Counted from the stretch's first letter, positions 1 through 8,748 are shown. The stretch is 32,197 nucleotides of DNA from Bacteroidales bacterium (GCA_029974835.1 JARKQN010000119.1:1-32197); one strand, 5' to 3'. Program-made: numbers and translations. Notes: generated from the sequence alone by a model not told the origin.

Positions 1-131
1 CAGATGGTCCTGACACTCCTGTCCGAAGGGACAGTCGGTCAGGATCCCCGAAAATTCAAAGCCGCTTTCAGCGTCAGAATTTTCGGGGTTAGAGCGTCCC
101 GATCGCAGATCGGGAAGGTTGAGGGTTCAAT
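1..131 (+). repeat. Structured tRNA-derived repeat, copy 1 (5' end cut by the window)
   Basis: Positions 1-119 are identical to 586-704. The copy starts with CAGATGGT, which matches the D-loop of the tRNA at 141-214. Two hairpins follow: 9-14 with 38-43 around an inner 19-24/29-34 stem with a GAAG loop, and a perfect 12-bp stem CCCCGAAAATTC (46-57) with 77-88. Next come TTAGAGCG (89-96), again as in the tRNA D-arm, a 7-bp hairpin TCCCGAT/ATCGGGA (97-103/109-115), and a T-arm fragment (116-131) that stops 9 bases before the intact tRNA. The true 5' boundary is unknown because the window begins here. It looks like a tRNA D-loop interrupted by a hairpin block, with the anticodon arm replaced. 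Confidence 0.85.
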
Positions 132-140
132 GAAAATTAT

Positions 141-214
141 GGCGAGATAGCTCAGATGGTTAGAGCGTATGATTCATAATCATAAGGTCGAGGGTTCAAT
201 TCCCTCTCTCGCTA
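141..214 (+). tRNA. tRNA with CAT anticodon (elongator Met, or Ile2)
   Basis: A complete cloverleaf can be drawn. The acceptor stem is 141-147/207-213, with the first pair G-U. The D-stem is 150-153/163-166, the anticodon stem 168-172/180-184 with loop TTCATAA, the variable loop 185-189, and the T-stem 190-194/202-206 with loop TTCAATT. The discriminator is A214 and CCA is not encoded. Anticodon CAT (175-177) means methionine, or isoleucine if the C is lysidinylated. The anticodon stem lacks the three G-C pairs typical of the initiator, so an initiator is unlikely. Elongator Met is the default call, but Ile2 cannot be excluded from sequence alone. Confidence 0.92.
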
Positions 215-258
215 CAAAGTGCTATGCTGGAATATAATATTCTTCTTATTAATTCATC

Positions 259-531
259 ATGTCTTTCTTCGTGTATATCCTATACAGCCGCACACTTGAC
301 AAATATTATATAGGTTATACCCATAATCCTGAAGAGAGACTGCAGGAACATAATTCAGGTGCCACAATTTTTACCAGGAGAGGTAAACCATGGGACATGG
401 TATATATTGAGGAATTTTCGTGTAAAACAGAGGCGATAAAGCGGGAGAATAAAATCAAGAGGATGAAGAGCAGGAAATATATAGAGTCGTTAGTACAGGG
501 CAGATCCGGTACAATAGATAAAATAAGCTGA
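259..531 (+). CDS. Small GIY-YIG nuclease-domain protein
   Basis: This 90-residue protein is essentially one GIY-YIG domain. The VYI motif is at residues 5-7, YIG at 17-19, a conserved arginine at R27 in RLQEHN, and a glutamate-rich helix EAIKREN at 58-64 that supplies the likely metal-binding acid. The size matches the YhbQ/UPF0213-like stand-alone class rather than UvrC. There is no DNA-binding accessory domain. It lies between an intact tRNA and a second copy of that tRNA's 3' end, with no neighbour in an operon and no clear Shine-Dalgarno sequence. The nuclease fold is confident. The role (repair, or homing/mobility of the flanking repeat) is unknown. Its local composition is more AT-rich than the metabolic genes to the right. 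Confidence 0.88.
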   Translation: MSFFVYILYSRTLDKYYIGYTHNPEERLQEHNSGATIFTRRGKPWDMVYIEEFSCKTEAIKRENKIKRMKSRKYIESLVQGRSGTIDKIS

Positions 532-585
532 AATATAGACCTTTAGGGTTATTTATAACATGGAATTGCCCCGGTATTTACCAGA

Positions 586-735
586 CAGATGGTCCTGACA
601 CTCCTGTCCGAAGGGACAGTCGGTCAGGATCCCCGAAAATTCAAAGCCGCTTTCAGCGTCAGAATTTTCGGGGTTAGAGCGTCCCGATCGCAGATCGGGA
701 AGGTCGGGGGTTCAATTCTCTCTCTCGCTACAAAG
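586..735 (+). repeat. Structured tRNA-derived repeat, copy 2, ending in a duplicated tRNA 3' end
   Basis: Bases 586-704 repeat 1-119 exactly, with the same three hairpins. Unlike copy 1, this copy continues into a full T-arm and 3' acceptor strand: 700-735 matches 184-219 of the intact tRNA region at 34 of 36 bases. The 5' acceptor strand and the 5' half of the D-stem are missing before 586, so no cloverleaf can form. Both differences from the real tRNA (A191 to G707, C203 to T719) keep the T-stem paired as G-U wobbles. The hairpin in place of the anticodon arm would present GCA in a 7-base loop but with C at the position normally U33. I read this as a tRNA-derived repeat or tRNA pseudogene, not a functional tRNA. 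Confidence 0.8.
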
Positions 736-762
736 GAAAGTCAGATTTTTTTATTCCGGGTG

Positions 763-2073
763 CTAACGTGAGGAGCCCCTGAAATCGACTGTCACTTTTC
801 CTTCGGCCTTTCTGAGATCGGCTTCTTTTGTTATTCCGTTAACAGTAATTCTGTATTTGCCGTAAAAGGCCGGCACGGTATAGATGCCTTTCCTGTCTGC
901 CTTTCCCGCCTCTTTTGTCCACCATTCGCCAAATACGAGGTTTCTGTATGTTTCAGCAGCCGGAGTGGGCGTCCAGTCGCGTTTATATAATGAAGAGGAT
1001 GGAATCCAGTTGGCACCCTCCCAGAAACCCCATAGAAGGATACCGGTCACGGCCGGGTGGGCAAAGCATATACGGAAATAATCCGCCATTTCCCTTGCTT
1101 TTGCCTCTTCCTGTTCGGGTGTGAGTTGCATATTCCTGTATTTTGACCTCATGCCGGGCATGTTAAATTCAGTAACTCGTAAGGGTAAGTTAAATTGTGC
1201 GAGAGAGTCGAGGGCATCCCTAAGGTACTGACGGTCGAATGTTTCGAGATGACTATGTCCCTGGACGCCAATACCCGCTATGGGGACTCCCTGATTAAGA
1301 AGATTTCTGATCTGTGCCAGATATTCGGGAAGGCCAATGCCCAGCGGAGATTCCTGTTTCGGGATGAGTATGTCGTAATCATTTAACCAGAGTTTGGCTT
1401 CGGGATCACCGTTATGCGCCCATTCTGCCATTAATTTGGTAATTTCCGGACCCAGCCTGTCTTCGTAATAGTTACCGTGAATCATCTCGTTGTTCATATC
1501 ATATTCAGTGAACCGGCCTTTGTATTTTTTTGTTATCAGTTCAGCCCTATCCTTTATCCTCTGCCTCAGCTCCTCGTCGCTCAGGTCCATAACCCATTGC
1601 TGAACATATTGCTGACCGGTATTGGGCGATCTGACTATTCCCCAGAAAAGGTTATGCCCTCTGAGCGGAATATTGTTTTTTTCGGTCCAGTTAAGTATAG
1701 AGTCGATTACTGAGTAGTTTACCTGATCCTTCCTCGGTTCCATAATCATCCATTTAAGGGCATTTTCGGTAACTGCCGCGTTGAAATTCTCAAGGAATTT
1801 CTGCCTGAACATGCTGAGGTTGGATGCTGACATTCCACCTGCAAAGTTGTTGGGGATGGCACAACCAAACCAGAATTCGTGCCTGATCTGTTCAACAGTA
1901 ACCTGATCTCCCTTTTTAGCCTTAATGGTAATCAGGCCTTTCCGGTATTTTGCTATGGAGTCATTAATTCCGGGGTACTGGCATGGCACCGCGGCACCAA
2001 AAGAAAAAAGCATAATCACTGTAAGAAGCAGTTGTATTGGTAATTTCCCCGGTAATAAGAATTGTTTTTTCAT
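763..2073 (-). CDS. Secreted GH10 endo-beta-1,4-xylanase
   Basis: This 436-residue glycoside hydrolase of family 10 cleaves internal beta-1,4 bonds of xylan or glucuronoxylan. A hydrophobic signal sequence covers about residues 10-30. The GH10 barrel runs from about 45 to 385. Family signatures are HNLFWG (140-145), the acid/base glutamate in MNNE (E196), GVQGHSH (269-275), the nucleophile in VTEF (E302) and LLWGFWEG (346-353). The last 45 residues form a small beta-rich tail, common in Bacteroidota GH10 enzymes. The gene is transcribed divergently from susC and separated from it by 591 bases. GH10 enzymes typically release aldouronic acids with 4-O-methylglucuronate on the non-reducing xylose, the substrate of the GH67 enzyme encoded at 27803. 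The protein is probably exported to the periplasm or cell surface. The family call is firm; the exact substrate is inferred. Confidence 0.93.
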   Translation of the reverse strand: MKKQFLLPGKLPIQLLLTVIMLFSFGAAVPCQYPGINDSIAKYRKGLITIKAKKGDQVTVEQIRHEFWFGCAIPNNFAGGMSASNLSMFRQKFLENFNAAVTENALKWMIMEPRKDQVNYSVIDSILNWTEKNNIPLRGHNLFWGIVRSPNTGQQYVQQWVMDLSDEELRQRIKDRAELITKKYKGRFTEYDMNNEMIHGNYYEDRLGPEITKLMAEWAHNGDPEAKLWLNDYDILIPKQESPLGIGLPEYLAQIRNLLNQGVPIAGIGVQGHSHLETFDRQYLRDALDSLAQFNLPLRVTEFNMPGMRSKYRNMQLTPEQEEAKAREMADYFRICFAHPAVTGILLWGFWEGANWIPSSSLYKRDWTPTPAAETYRNLVFGEWWTKEAGKADRKGIYTVPAFYGKYRITVNGITKEADLRKAEGKVTVDFRGSSR

Positions 2074-2664
2074 ACCTTATTTATTATTTGATTAATCTGG
2101 CCTTTTGACACTGTTTTTCCAAAAATATACTTTATTAAAGGGTCCGGTAAAGCCATAAAGTGAAAATTACAGAATTATGATCCGGATTAACTTTTATTAA
2201 CAATCATTTTCAGGTTTTGAATCAAAAATTCTTTTTGGATTTCAGTGACCATTATGAGAACATTTCCGGGAAGATTTAAAGGTTTGCCACTTGTGTTACG
2301 GAACATGTCAATATACGACTGAAGTATAGATAATCAGTTATTTATAAAGAAAACCCTGTGATAGATGTAAAGATAATTAACTGAAAATTTAAAAAAATTG
2401 ATTAATTAATTAAAGCTTTCTTTTGCGTTCTTTCATTTCTTTATTTGCCTGAAAAATTAAAGTGGGGTAACCGGATGGAAATAATACATCTCCGAAATAT
2501 TTCCGATGTAATAATAATTAAGGTATAAAATAATTCATGGTTTTATTTAAAAATTCAGGATGCCTATGTAGAAAACTAAAAGATTTAACGATGAACATCA
2601 AACCGGAACACAGTTCCATACAAGAGTAATTTTAATTAATTAACCTAACCAAAAATTCTAAAGC
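2074..2664. promoter_or_regulatory. 591-bp divergent intergenic region, xylanase/susC
   Basis: No credible gene is present. The region is AT-rich and holds the candidate xylanase promoter near 2120-2151 and a dyad at 2485-2510: TACATC and GATGTA flank the perfect palindrome GAAATATTTC (2494-2503). It also contains two TTAATTAATTAA-type runs (about 2400-2412 and 2632-2643), and TTAACGAT (2585-2592), the reverse complement of a core found twice upstream of the lacI-type gene. No clear TAnnTTTG box was found for susC. The length suggests control of both divergent transcripts. Confidence 0.55.
2120..2151 (-). promoter_or_regulatory. Candidate Bacteroidetes-type promoter for the xylanase gene
   Basis: Read on the minus strand, TATTTTTG (2127-2120) matches the Bacteroidetes -7 consensus TAnnTTTG. 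TTTA (2151-2148) lies 20 bases upstream, close to the expected TTTG -33 box. The -7 element is about 47 bases from the ATG at 2073, which gives a short leader. The match is by eye and not tested. Confidence 0.4.
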
Positions 2665-5600
2665 ATGGAGAAACGTAATGTTTTATGGTTTTTCTCAAAC
2701 CGATTTTCAGGAAAACTTGCCGTTGCAGCTTTGCTTTTAATGGCAGTTTTTTCCAGTGCATTCGCGTTTCCGGATGATGCTTCCCGGAAGGGGGTACCCG
2801 GAAATGAACAACAACAGACCACAGTAACCGGTAAAATTGTCGATGCTACAACAGGAGAGCCGATGGCCGGTGTGAATATTCTTGTTGTGGGCACAACCAT
2901 CGGGGCTATATCCGGAGCCGACGGGTCTTACACCCTTCAGGCAGTCGACAGGAACGGCTCACTGAGATTTTCATTTATCGGATATGTAACCCAGACAGTG
3001 CCTGTCAACGGCCGCAGTGTTGTAAATGTTGCAATGCAGCCTGAGGTGACAGGACTTGAAGAGGTTGTGGTGGTCGGTTACGGATCGCAGAAGAAAGAAA
3101 CCCTGACCGGTTCTGTCGCAAGTGTCAAGACAGAACAGCTGGTGTCGACAAAATCAATCAGCGTCGCAGCAGCCATCCAGGGTAAAATCCCAGGCGTTCA
3201 GATCCGCCAGCAGACAGGCGAACCCGGAACCTTCAACAGCCGTATCAGCGTGAGGGGATTCGGTACACCGCTTCTGGTTATCGATGGTGTCGTTCGTGAC
3301 CAGATGGATGATTTTGAAAGGCTTAACCCTGAAGACATTGAAAGTATTTCGGTTCTGAAGGATGCTGCCGCTTCCATCTACGGTCTGGGTGCAGCAAACG
3401 GCGTTTTCATTGTAACAACAAAGAAAGGCTTTGCAGGTAAGACAGAGTTCTCTCTGAATACGATGTATTCATTCAAGAAACCCACAAACGACTGGAAGAC
3501 TATTAACGTTGACGCATACACCATGCGTTACATGTGGAATGAAATGTCGAGAAATTCGGAAAACTCAGCCAACGTAACCGCTCCGTCCGAACTTGAAAAA
3601 TGGAAAGCCGGCACTGAACCCGGATATACCGATTACAACTGGTGGGCAAACCTCGTAAGGGATTATGTCACTTCAAGCGAACTGACATTCAACGCCAGGG
3701 GTGGTAACGATGTTGTTACATACTTCACAAGTTTCGGTTACAATAATGACGGAGGCTATTTCAAGAACAATGAGCTGATGCAGTACGACAGGTACACCTT
3801 CCGTAACAATGTTGAAGCCAAACTTGCCAAAGGACTGAAAATGAATATCTCCTTTTACGGCAGGTATGAAAACACGCTTAACCCGACAAGGGGAACAACA
3901 TGGACATTCAAGAGGATTATCACCAACGACCGCGGTATAGGTCCCTACACCCTCGATGGCAAGCATAATTATACAATGGTACCATCGGAAAACACAAACG
4001 TTTTCGCTGAACTTTCGAGGGAGGCATCAGGATATAATCAGACCTTGAGGTTTCAGTATCAGTCAACAGTGGACCTTAATTACGAAGTCCCCTTTGTAAA
4101 AGGATTGTCCATAGGAGTACTTGGTGCTTACGACGGACAGGCCAATGATACAAGGAGACTATATAAGAATTTCATGCTGTACGACTACCTGTCTGGCAAC
4201 CCGGCAACAACATCGGTAGCTCCCACAACATTTCAAAATACAATCTCCACTTTCAGAAGAATGGAGGTCCAGACCAAGATGATTTACCGAAGGAACTTCG
4301 GCCCGCATAATGTTGCAGGTACTTTGGTCTACCAGGCCAGAAAGATCGACAATAACAGTGTTATGGGAAGAAGGCAGTACGACGACTTATACACGAAGGA
4401 TATCATTGACCAGGGAAGTCTTACCAACATGAGGGCGGAAGGTACGCGCAGCGAAGAGGCCTATCTTTCATTCCTCGGAAGATTTAATTACGACTACAAA
4501 GGCAAATATCTTCTTGAGGTCAGCTTCAGAGAGGATGGATCCTACAGGTATGCACCCTCACAGAGATGGGGTTTCTTCCCTGCAGTATCGGCAGGATGGA
4601 GAATAGGCCAGGAGTCATTCTTTAAGAATACATTTGCCTTTATTTCAGACATGAAGCTCAGAGCTTCATGGGGTAAATCGGGACAGGATGCTGGCTCAGC
4701 GTTCCAGTATTATGAAGGTTACAGCTGGGGAGGCGTGAGCGGAGGTTTCATTTTTGCGCCGGGCGTGCTTACTCTCGGTATGGTTCCTCCCGGGATTGTT
4801 AACAGTAATCTGACCTGGGTTAATACAACTACCTATGATGCAGGTTTCGACCTCGACATGTGGAGAGGTAAACTGGGATTAGTATTTGACGTGTTCAAAA
4901 GGGATGTGATCGGAGAACTGGCAACCAGGTCAACGCAGCTGCCCAACACTTTTGGCGCTTCATTCCCTCAGGAAAACTTAAACAGCCGGTGGCAGCAGGG
5001 ATTTGACTTCAGCATATCGCACCGTAATACAATCGGGCAGTTTAATTATGGTCTTTCCGGTTCATTTACTTATTCGCGTACATGGCTGAAGCACTATGAG
5101 CGCAACCCGAACCAGAGTACATGGGATGTATGGAAAAACGGAAATGACACCTACGATGATCAGGGCCGTATCCTCGGAAGACAGTGGGGTTATAAGAGGG
5201 ATGGTATCTACACTGATATTACCCAATACGAGACTGCTCCTCTTTGCGGAGGAAACCAGGGTAACTATATGATGCTTCCCGGAATGGACAGGATTGTTGA
5301 CGTAAACGGCGACGGAGTGATAGATGGTAATGATCAGCTTCCGATAATGTGGTCTGGATATGGAACCAACCCCCCTATGCAGTTCGGACTCAATATGAAT
5401 GCAAGCTACAAGAATTTTGAGTTGATTGTCAGTTTTGCCGGTTCGTCACTCTTTACAATGTCTAAATCCAGAACCGACCAGTGGGGCTACGGAACGCAAT
5501 ACAGGTTCTTCCTTGCAAGATATCTCGACCGCTGGCATACGGAGAATGATACCGATAACCCGCGTGACCCGGCAACAAAATGGATACCAGGCAAATGGGA

Positions 5601-5898
5601 GGCTCTTACTGTGAACGCCAATAATACTACCACTGGATTATCCACAGATAAATGGAGAGTGGATGCGACATACGTAAGGTTAAAATCAGTTGAGCTGGCA
5701 TACAATCTTCCCCAGAAGTATTCCAGAATGATCGGCCTTAACAATGTAAGGGTTTATCTGAACGGGTATAATATTTTCACGATCTGCAACGATTTTCTCA
5801 AGGACATGGATCCTGAAAGAGACGAAGGTGCTTATGCGGCAGGAAATACCTATCCCCTTATGCGATCATATAACATTGGTCTGAATATTAAATTTTAA
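2665..5898 (+). CDS. SusC/RagA-family TonB-dependent outer-membrane transporter
   Basis: This 1077-residue protein imports oligosaccharides across the outer membrane using TonB energy, with the SusD-like lipoprotein encoded next to it as the lid. A signal peptide covers about residues 1-35. A carboxypeptidase-D regulatory-like domain (about 53-125, VTGKIVDATTGEPMAGVNI) precedes a TonB-box-like LEEVVVVGYG (131-140), the plug (about 143-255) and a long beta-barrel that ends in the usual terminal phenylalanine. There is no N-terminal STN domain, so it is probably not part of an anti-sigma signalling circuit. An aspartate-rich loop, VDVNGDGVIDGNDQ, near residue 880 resembles calcium-binding loops seen in such transporters. 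susD follows after 11 bases. The xylan-oligosaccharide substrate is inferred from the GH10 and GH67 genes in the window. Confidence 0.95.
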   Translation: MEKRNVLWFFSNRFSGKLAVAALLLMAVFSSAFAFPDDASRKGVPGNEQQQTTVTGKIVDATTGEPMAGVNILVVGTTIGAISGADGSYTLQAVDRNGSLRFSFIGYVTQTVPVNGRSVVNVAMQPEVTGLEEVVVVGYGSQKKETLTGSVASVKTEQLVSTKSISVAAAIQGKIPGVQIRQQTGEPGTFNSRISVRGFGTPLLVIDGVVRDQMDDFERLNPEDIESISVLKDAAASIYGLGAANGVFIVTTKKGFAGKTEFSLNTMYSFKKPTNDWKTINVDAYTMRYMWNEMSRNSENSANVTAPSELEKWKAGTEPGYTDYNWWANLVRDYVTSSELTFNARGGNDVVTYFTSFGYNNDGGYFKNNELMQYDRYTFRNNVEAKLAKGLKMNISFYGRYENTLNPTRGTTWTFKRIITNDRGIGPYTLDGKHNYTMVPSENTNVFAELSREASGYNQTLRFQYQSTVDLNYEVPFVKGLSIGVLGAYDGQANDTRRLYKNFMLYDYLSGNPATTSVAPTTFQNTISTFRRMEVQTKMIYRRNFGPHNVAGTLVYQARKIDNNSVMGRRQYDDLYTKDIIDQGSLTNMRAEGTRSEEAYLSFLGRFNYDYKGKYLLEVSFREDGSYRYAPSQRWGFFPAVSAGWRIGQESFFKNTFAFISDMKLRASWGKSGQDAGSAFQYYEGYSWGGVSGGFIFAPGVLTLGMVPPGIVNSNLTWVNTTTYDAGFDLDMWRGKLGLVFDVFKRDVIGELATRSTQLPNTFGASFPQENLNSRWQQGFDFSISHRNTIGQFNYGLSGSFTYSRTWLKHYERNPNQSTWDVWKNGNDTYDDQGRILGRQWGYKRDGIYTDITQYETAPLCGGNQGNYMMLPGMDRIVDVNGDGVIDGNDQLPIMWSGYGTNPPMQFGLNMNASYKNFELIVSFAGSSLFTMSKSRTDQWGYGTQYRFFLARYLDRWHTENDTDNPRDPATKWIPGKWEALTVNANNTTTGLSTDKWRVDATYVRLKSVELAYNLPQKYSRMIGLNNVRVYLNGYNIFTICNDFLKDMDPERDEGAYAAGNTYPLMRSYNIGLNIKF

Positions 5899-5909
5899 CA
5901 ATTACTGAG

Positions 5910-7889
5910 ATGAGAAAAGGTTTAATATATATAATTGCAGTATTTCTCATGATCCTGGCTTCATGCAAGGATTTCCTTGAGATTAAGCCACTTACAAAGG
6001 TGGGTGCGGAAGACCTGCTGGCAACGTCTGCCGGGGTGAAGACCCTGATGGCAACCCTGTACAACAGGTGGCCGATGGAAGACTTCGTTTTTCATCCAAA
6101 CAACGGGTTTAATCAGCATCCCGGCGGAGGAGGTAACGGTGATGGTGGCTGGAGCCTTTCTTCAAACACAGACGACGCTATTATTTACGGTCCCAGCGGT
6201 TATACAACCAGTCCCGCTACCCAAATAGTAGGTAACTGGGATTATACAGGTATCAGGTATATAAACAGGTTCCTTGAAATAATAGATGAACTTAAAGCCA
6301 AAGGTCAGCTTTCCGACAACGACTATAAACAGTTGTTGGGCGAAGCCTACTTTTTACGCTCAACCATTTATTACTCGATGGTGAAACGTTACGGTGGTGT
6401 TCCCTTAATAGATAAGGTGCAGCAGTTGCCTAATGATGTTACTGAGGTAATGGTCCCCCGTGCCACTGAAAAAGAAACATGGGATTTTGTTATCAGCGAC
6501 CTCGACAAGGCTATTGAAAACCTGCCTGTAAACAGACCATCGGACGGTATATACAGGGTGACAAAATGGGTTGCCCTGGCCCAGAAATCGAGAGTGGCTC
6601 TCCATGCAGCTTCAACTGCCAAGTTCTGGAACAAGGCTCCCCTGACGGGAGCGGCTGTTGATGCCAAACTGGTCGGAGGAATGACGGCTGCCGACGCCAA
6701 CGCCTATTACCTGTTATGTATAAATGCATCGAAAGAGATAATGGACAATACGGCTTTCAAACTCTACAAACCTACTCCTGCCAATAAGGCTGAAGCCGCA
6801 AAGAACTACCAGGATATGTTCGAATATGCAACCTTTGATAATCCTGAGATAATCTATCTCAAAGCCTATATTGACGGTACTGCGGCAAGCGGACAGGGTC
6901 ATGTGACAGACTTCTGGTTCTACCCGAAACAGTCAGTGTTCCATTCCCTGTATATGTCGTCGAGGTGGGGAACCACACTTGATGCAGTGGACGTGTATGA
7001 AGATTATACCGACGACGGTACAGGAGCAAGCGCCCCGATAAAGACCAGAGTGGATGGTAATGAGAATTACATCATTCCCAACCCCAAAACACTGGGCACT
7101 CTCCCGCAGGATTATATTTACTACAATAATCAGTATGAACCCTTCCAGAACAAGGACGCAAGACTGACTGCCAGCGTACTGCTTCCGGGATCAATGTTCA
7201 AGGGAAGTACTCTTATCAATATGCAGGGTGGCATGATTAAACCCGACGGCAGCTTTATCGTTTACACTGATGCTTCCGCTGTCGGACCGGACGGAGTAAC
7301 ATATTACAGCTATGGGTCACCTAACGCCAGCGGCTATTCAGCTTTCGGCGCACTTGGTACCGCACAGGCAAACTACAGCAGCACAGGTTTTGCATTGAGA
7401 AAATATCTGCAGGATTCCAAAAATCCCACCAGCCTTGGAATGTACGGCTCAACACAGCCTTGGGTGGAATTCAGGCTTGCAGAGATATATCTTAATTATG
7501 CTGAAGCTGTTGCCGAAAGCGGACAGGGCGATGCTGTCCTTGCTGCCAAGTGCCTCAATGATATCCGCAAAAGAGCCGGTCATACCGATGATATCCCGCT
7601 TACAGTGGACAATGTGCTTAAGGAGAGAAGAGTTGAACTTATTTTCGAAAACACCCGCTACTGGGATCTCCGCCGCAGAAGGGATTTTCATACAAGGTTC
7701 AATGCCACAAGGAGATTCTCGCTTATACCTATTATCGACCTGAGAGTGAATCCGCCGAAGTATATCTTCCTCCGTGTTCATAACTATTATGATAATGCAG
7801 CCAACGGACTCACTTTCACGCCGAGAATGTATTATCTGGAGATACCCGGAGTTTCAACGAACAAGCTAATCCAGAACCCGGAATATTAA
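5910..7889 (+). CDS. SusD/RagB-family glycan-binding outer-membrane lipoprotein
   Basis: This 659-residue lipoprotein captures glycans at the cell surface and forms the lid of the SusC transporter. The lipobox LASC places the lipidated cysteine at residue 19, and the mature protein begins CKDFLEIKP, typical of the family. The C-terminal part has the family signatures: LAEIYLNYAEAV, a DIRKRAG segment, ERRVELIFEN and YWDLRRRRDF. The protein is longer than the roughly 500-600 residues usual for the family, with extra loops in the middle. It lies between susC (11 bp upstream) and the DUF3823 gene (19 bp downstream), so the three are almost certainly one operon. Binding of xylo- or glucuronoxylo-oligosaccharides is inferred from context. 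Confidence 0.94.
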   Translation: MRKGLIYIIAVFLMILASCKDFLEIKPLTKVGAEDLLATSAGVKTLMATLYNRWPMEDFVFHPNNGFNQHPGGGGNGDGGWSLSSNTDDAIIYGPSGYTTSPATQIVGNWDYTGIRYINRFLEIIDELKAKGQLSDNDYKQLLGEAYFLRSTIYYSMVKRYGGVPLIDKVQQLPNDVTEVMVPRATEKETWDFVISDLDKAIENLPVNRPSDGIYRVTKWVALAQKSRVALHAASTAKFWNKAPLTGAAVDAKLVGGMTAADANAYYLLCINASKEIMDNTAFKLYKPTPANKAEAAKNYQDMFEYATFDNPEIIYLKAYIDGTAASGQGHVTDFWFYPKQSVFHSLYMSSRWGTTLDAVDVYEDYTDDGTGASAPIKTRVDGNENYIIPNPKTLGTLPQDYIYYNNQYEPFQNKDARLTASVLLPGSMFKGSTLINMQGGMIKPDGSFIVYTDASAVGPDGVTYYSYGSPNASGYSAFGALGTAQANYSSTGFALRKYLQDSKNPTSLGMYGSTQPWVEFRLAEIYLNYAEAVAESGQGDAVLAAKCLNDIRKRAGHTDDIPLTVDNVLKERRVELIFENTRYWDLRRRRDFHTRFNATRRFSLIPIIDLRVNPPKYIFLRVHNYYDNAANGLTFTPRMYYLEIPGVSTNKLIQNPEY

Positions 7890-7908
7890 TCTGTAAAATC
7901 TGAAAAAT

Positions 7909-8688
7909 ATGAAGAAAATATATTATTTGATTTTCATGGTCGGATCACTGCTTTTCGCCGTTAACTCATGCCGGATAGACAATTATCCCTATCCCGATGC
8001 ACAGGTGTATGGATCTATCCTGGACAGCCTCGACGGCAGCCTTGTGGAAACTGATCCGAATACCACTACAGGCTCTGCTATCGGTGTTCGTGAGCTGGGA
8101 AGGTACGCCGCAAATCCGACACGTAAAACCTGGCTCATCAAGCCAAACGGTGAATACAGGAACAATCTTGTTTATTCAAATGAGTACTGGTTCGACTTTA
8201 CAAGCTGTAACTTTTTCCCGTTTCAGGATACCATAGTTGTTAAACCGGGTGAAAACAGGATTGACTTTACAGTTGTACCCTATATCCGCATCAAGAATCT
8301 TTCGATCACCCATGATGCAGCCAACAACAAGATTGTTGCAACATTCAGTCTGGAGGCCGGAAGACCCAACGTAAGACTCTCAAGGTTAAGACTGTATTCC
8401 TGGAGCGATATGTATGTTGGCGAGAACGTCAAGAAAACGCTTGTTGCTCAGGGTACAGGAACACCTTTGTCGTCGGGAGTGCCGCAGTTAAGTTTCTCCA
8501 ACGCGGTAATTAACCCTGCAACAACCTATACCATGTCGATTGACCTTGCAGCCAACTCCGCAACCGACAAGAACGGATTCGGTGTGCACAGAAATTACTA
8601 CTTCAGGGTCGGCGCCCTGGCGTCAGGACTTACAGGTGTGGGTACCATAAAGTATAACTATGCTCCCTATGTTGTAATACCGCTCTGA
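7909..8688 (+). CDS. DUF3823-type SusD-associated surface lipoprotein
   Basis: This is a 259-residue lipoprotein with lipobox AVNSC (C21), followed by the sequence type seen in DUF3823 proteins. An N-terminal beta-sandwich (about 25-130) starts with YGSILDSLDG and continues through TWLIKPNGEYRNN. A second beta-rich domain (about 130-259) follows. These proteins are usually encoded directly after susD and are thought to bind glycan at the cell surface alongside SusCD. It is the last gene of the operon before a strong terminator. No enzymatic motif is visible. The family call rests on sequence character and position; ligand and role are inferred. Confidence 0.75.
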   Translation: MKKIYYLIFMVGSLLFAVNSCRIDNYPYPDAQVYGSILDSLDGSLVETDPNTTTGSAIGVRELGRYAANPTRKTWLIKPNGEYRNNLVYSNEYWFDFTSCNFFPFQDTIVVKPGENRIDFTVVPYIRIKNLSITHDAANNKIVATFSLEAGRPNVRLSRLRLYSWSDMYVGENVKKTLVAQGTGTPLSSGVPQLSFSNAVINPATTYTMSIDLAANSATDKNGFGVHRNYYFRVGALASGLTGVGTIKYNYAPYVVIPL

Positions 8689-8716
8689 TAAAGAGAAGTT
8701 ATTATACCGGTAATAT

Positions 8717-8748
8717 AAAGGCAGTGCATCGGGCACTGCCTTTTTTTT
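8717..8748 (+). terminator. Rho-independent terminator of the susCD operon
   Basis: AAAGGCAGTGC (8717-8727) pairs perfectly with GCACTGCCTTT (8733-8743) around a 5-base loop. The T tract runs 8741-8748. It starts 29 bases after the stop codon of the DUF3823 gene and separates the polysaccharide locus from the signalling block. Confidence 0.93.

Noticed and set aside
586-730. A functional tRNA-Cys (GCA loop) with an intron-like insertion
   Set aside because: The 5' acceptor strand and the 5' D-stem strand are absent, the loop has C instead of U at position 33, and the anticodon stem is a pair too long.
589-771. Open frame of 60 codons inside the second hairpin repeat
   Set aside because: It lies wholly on repeat, tRNA-fragment and adjacent sequence. 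The hairpins explain the sequence, and the same frame in copy 1 is cut by different downstream sequence.
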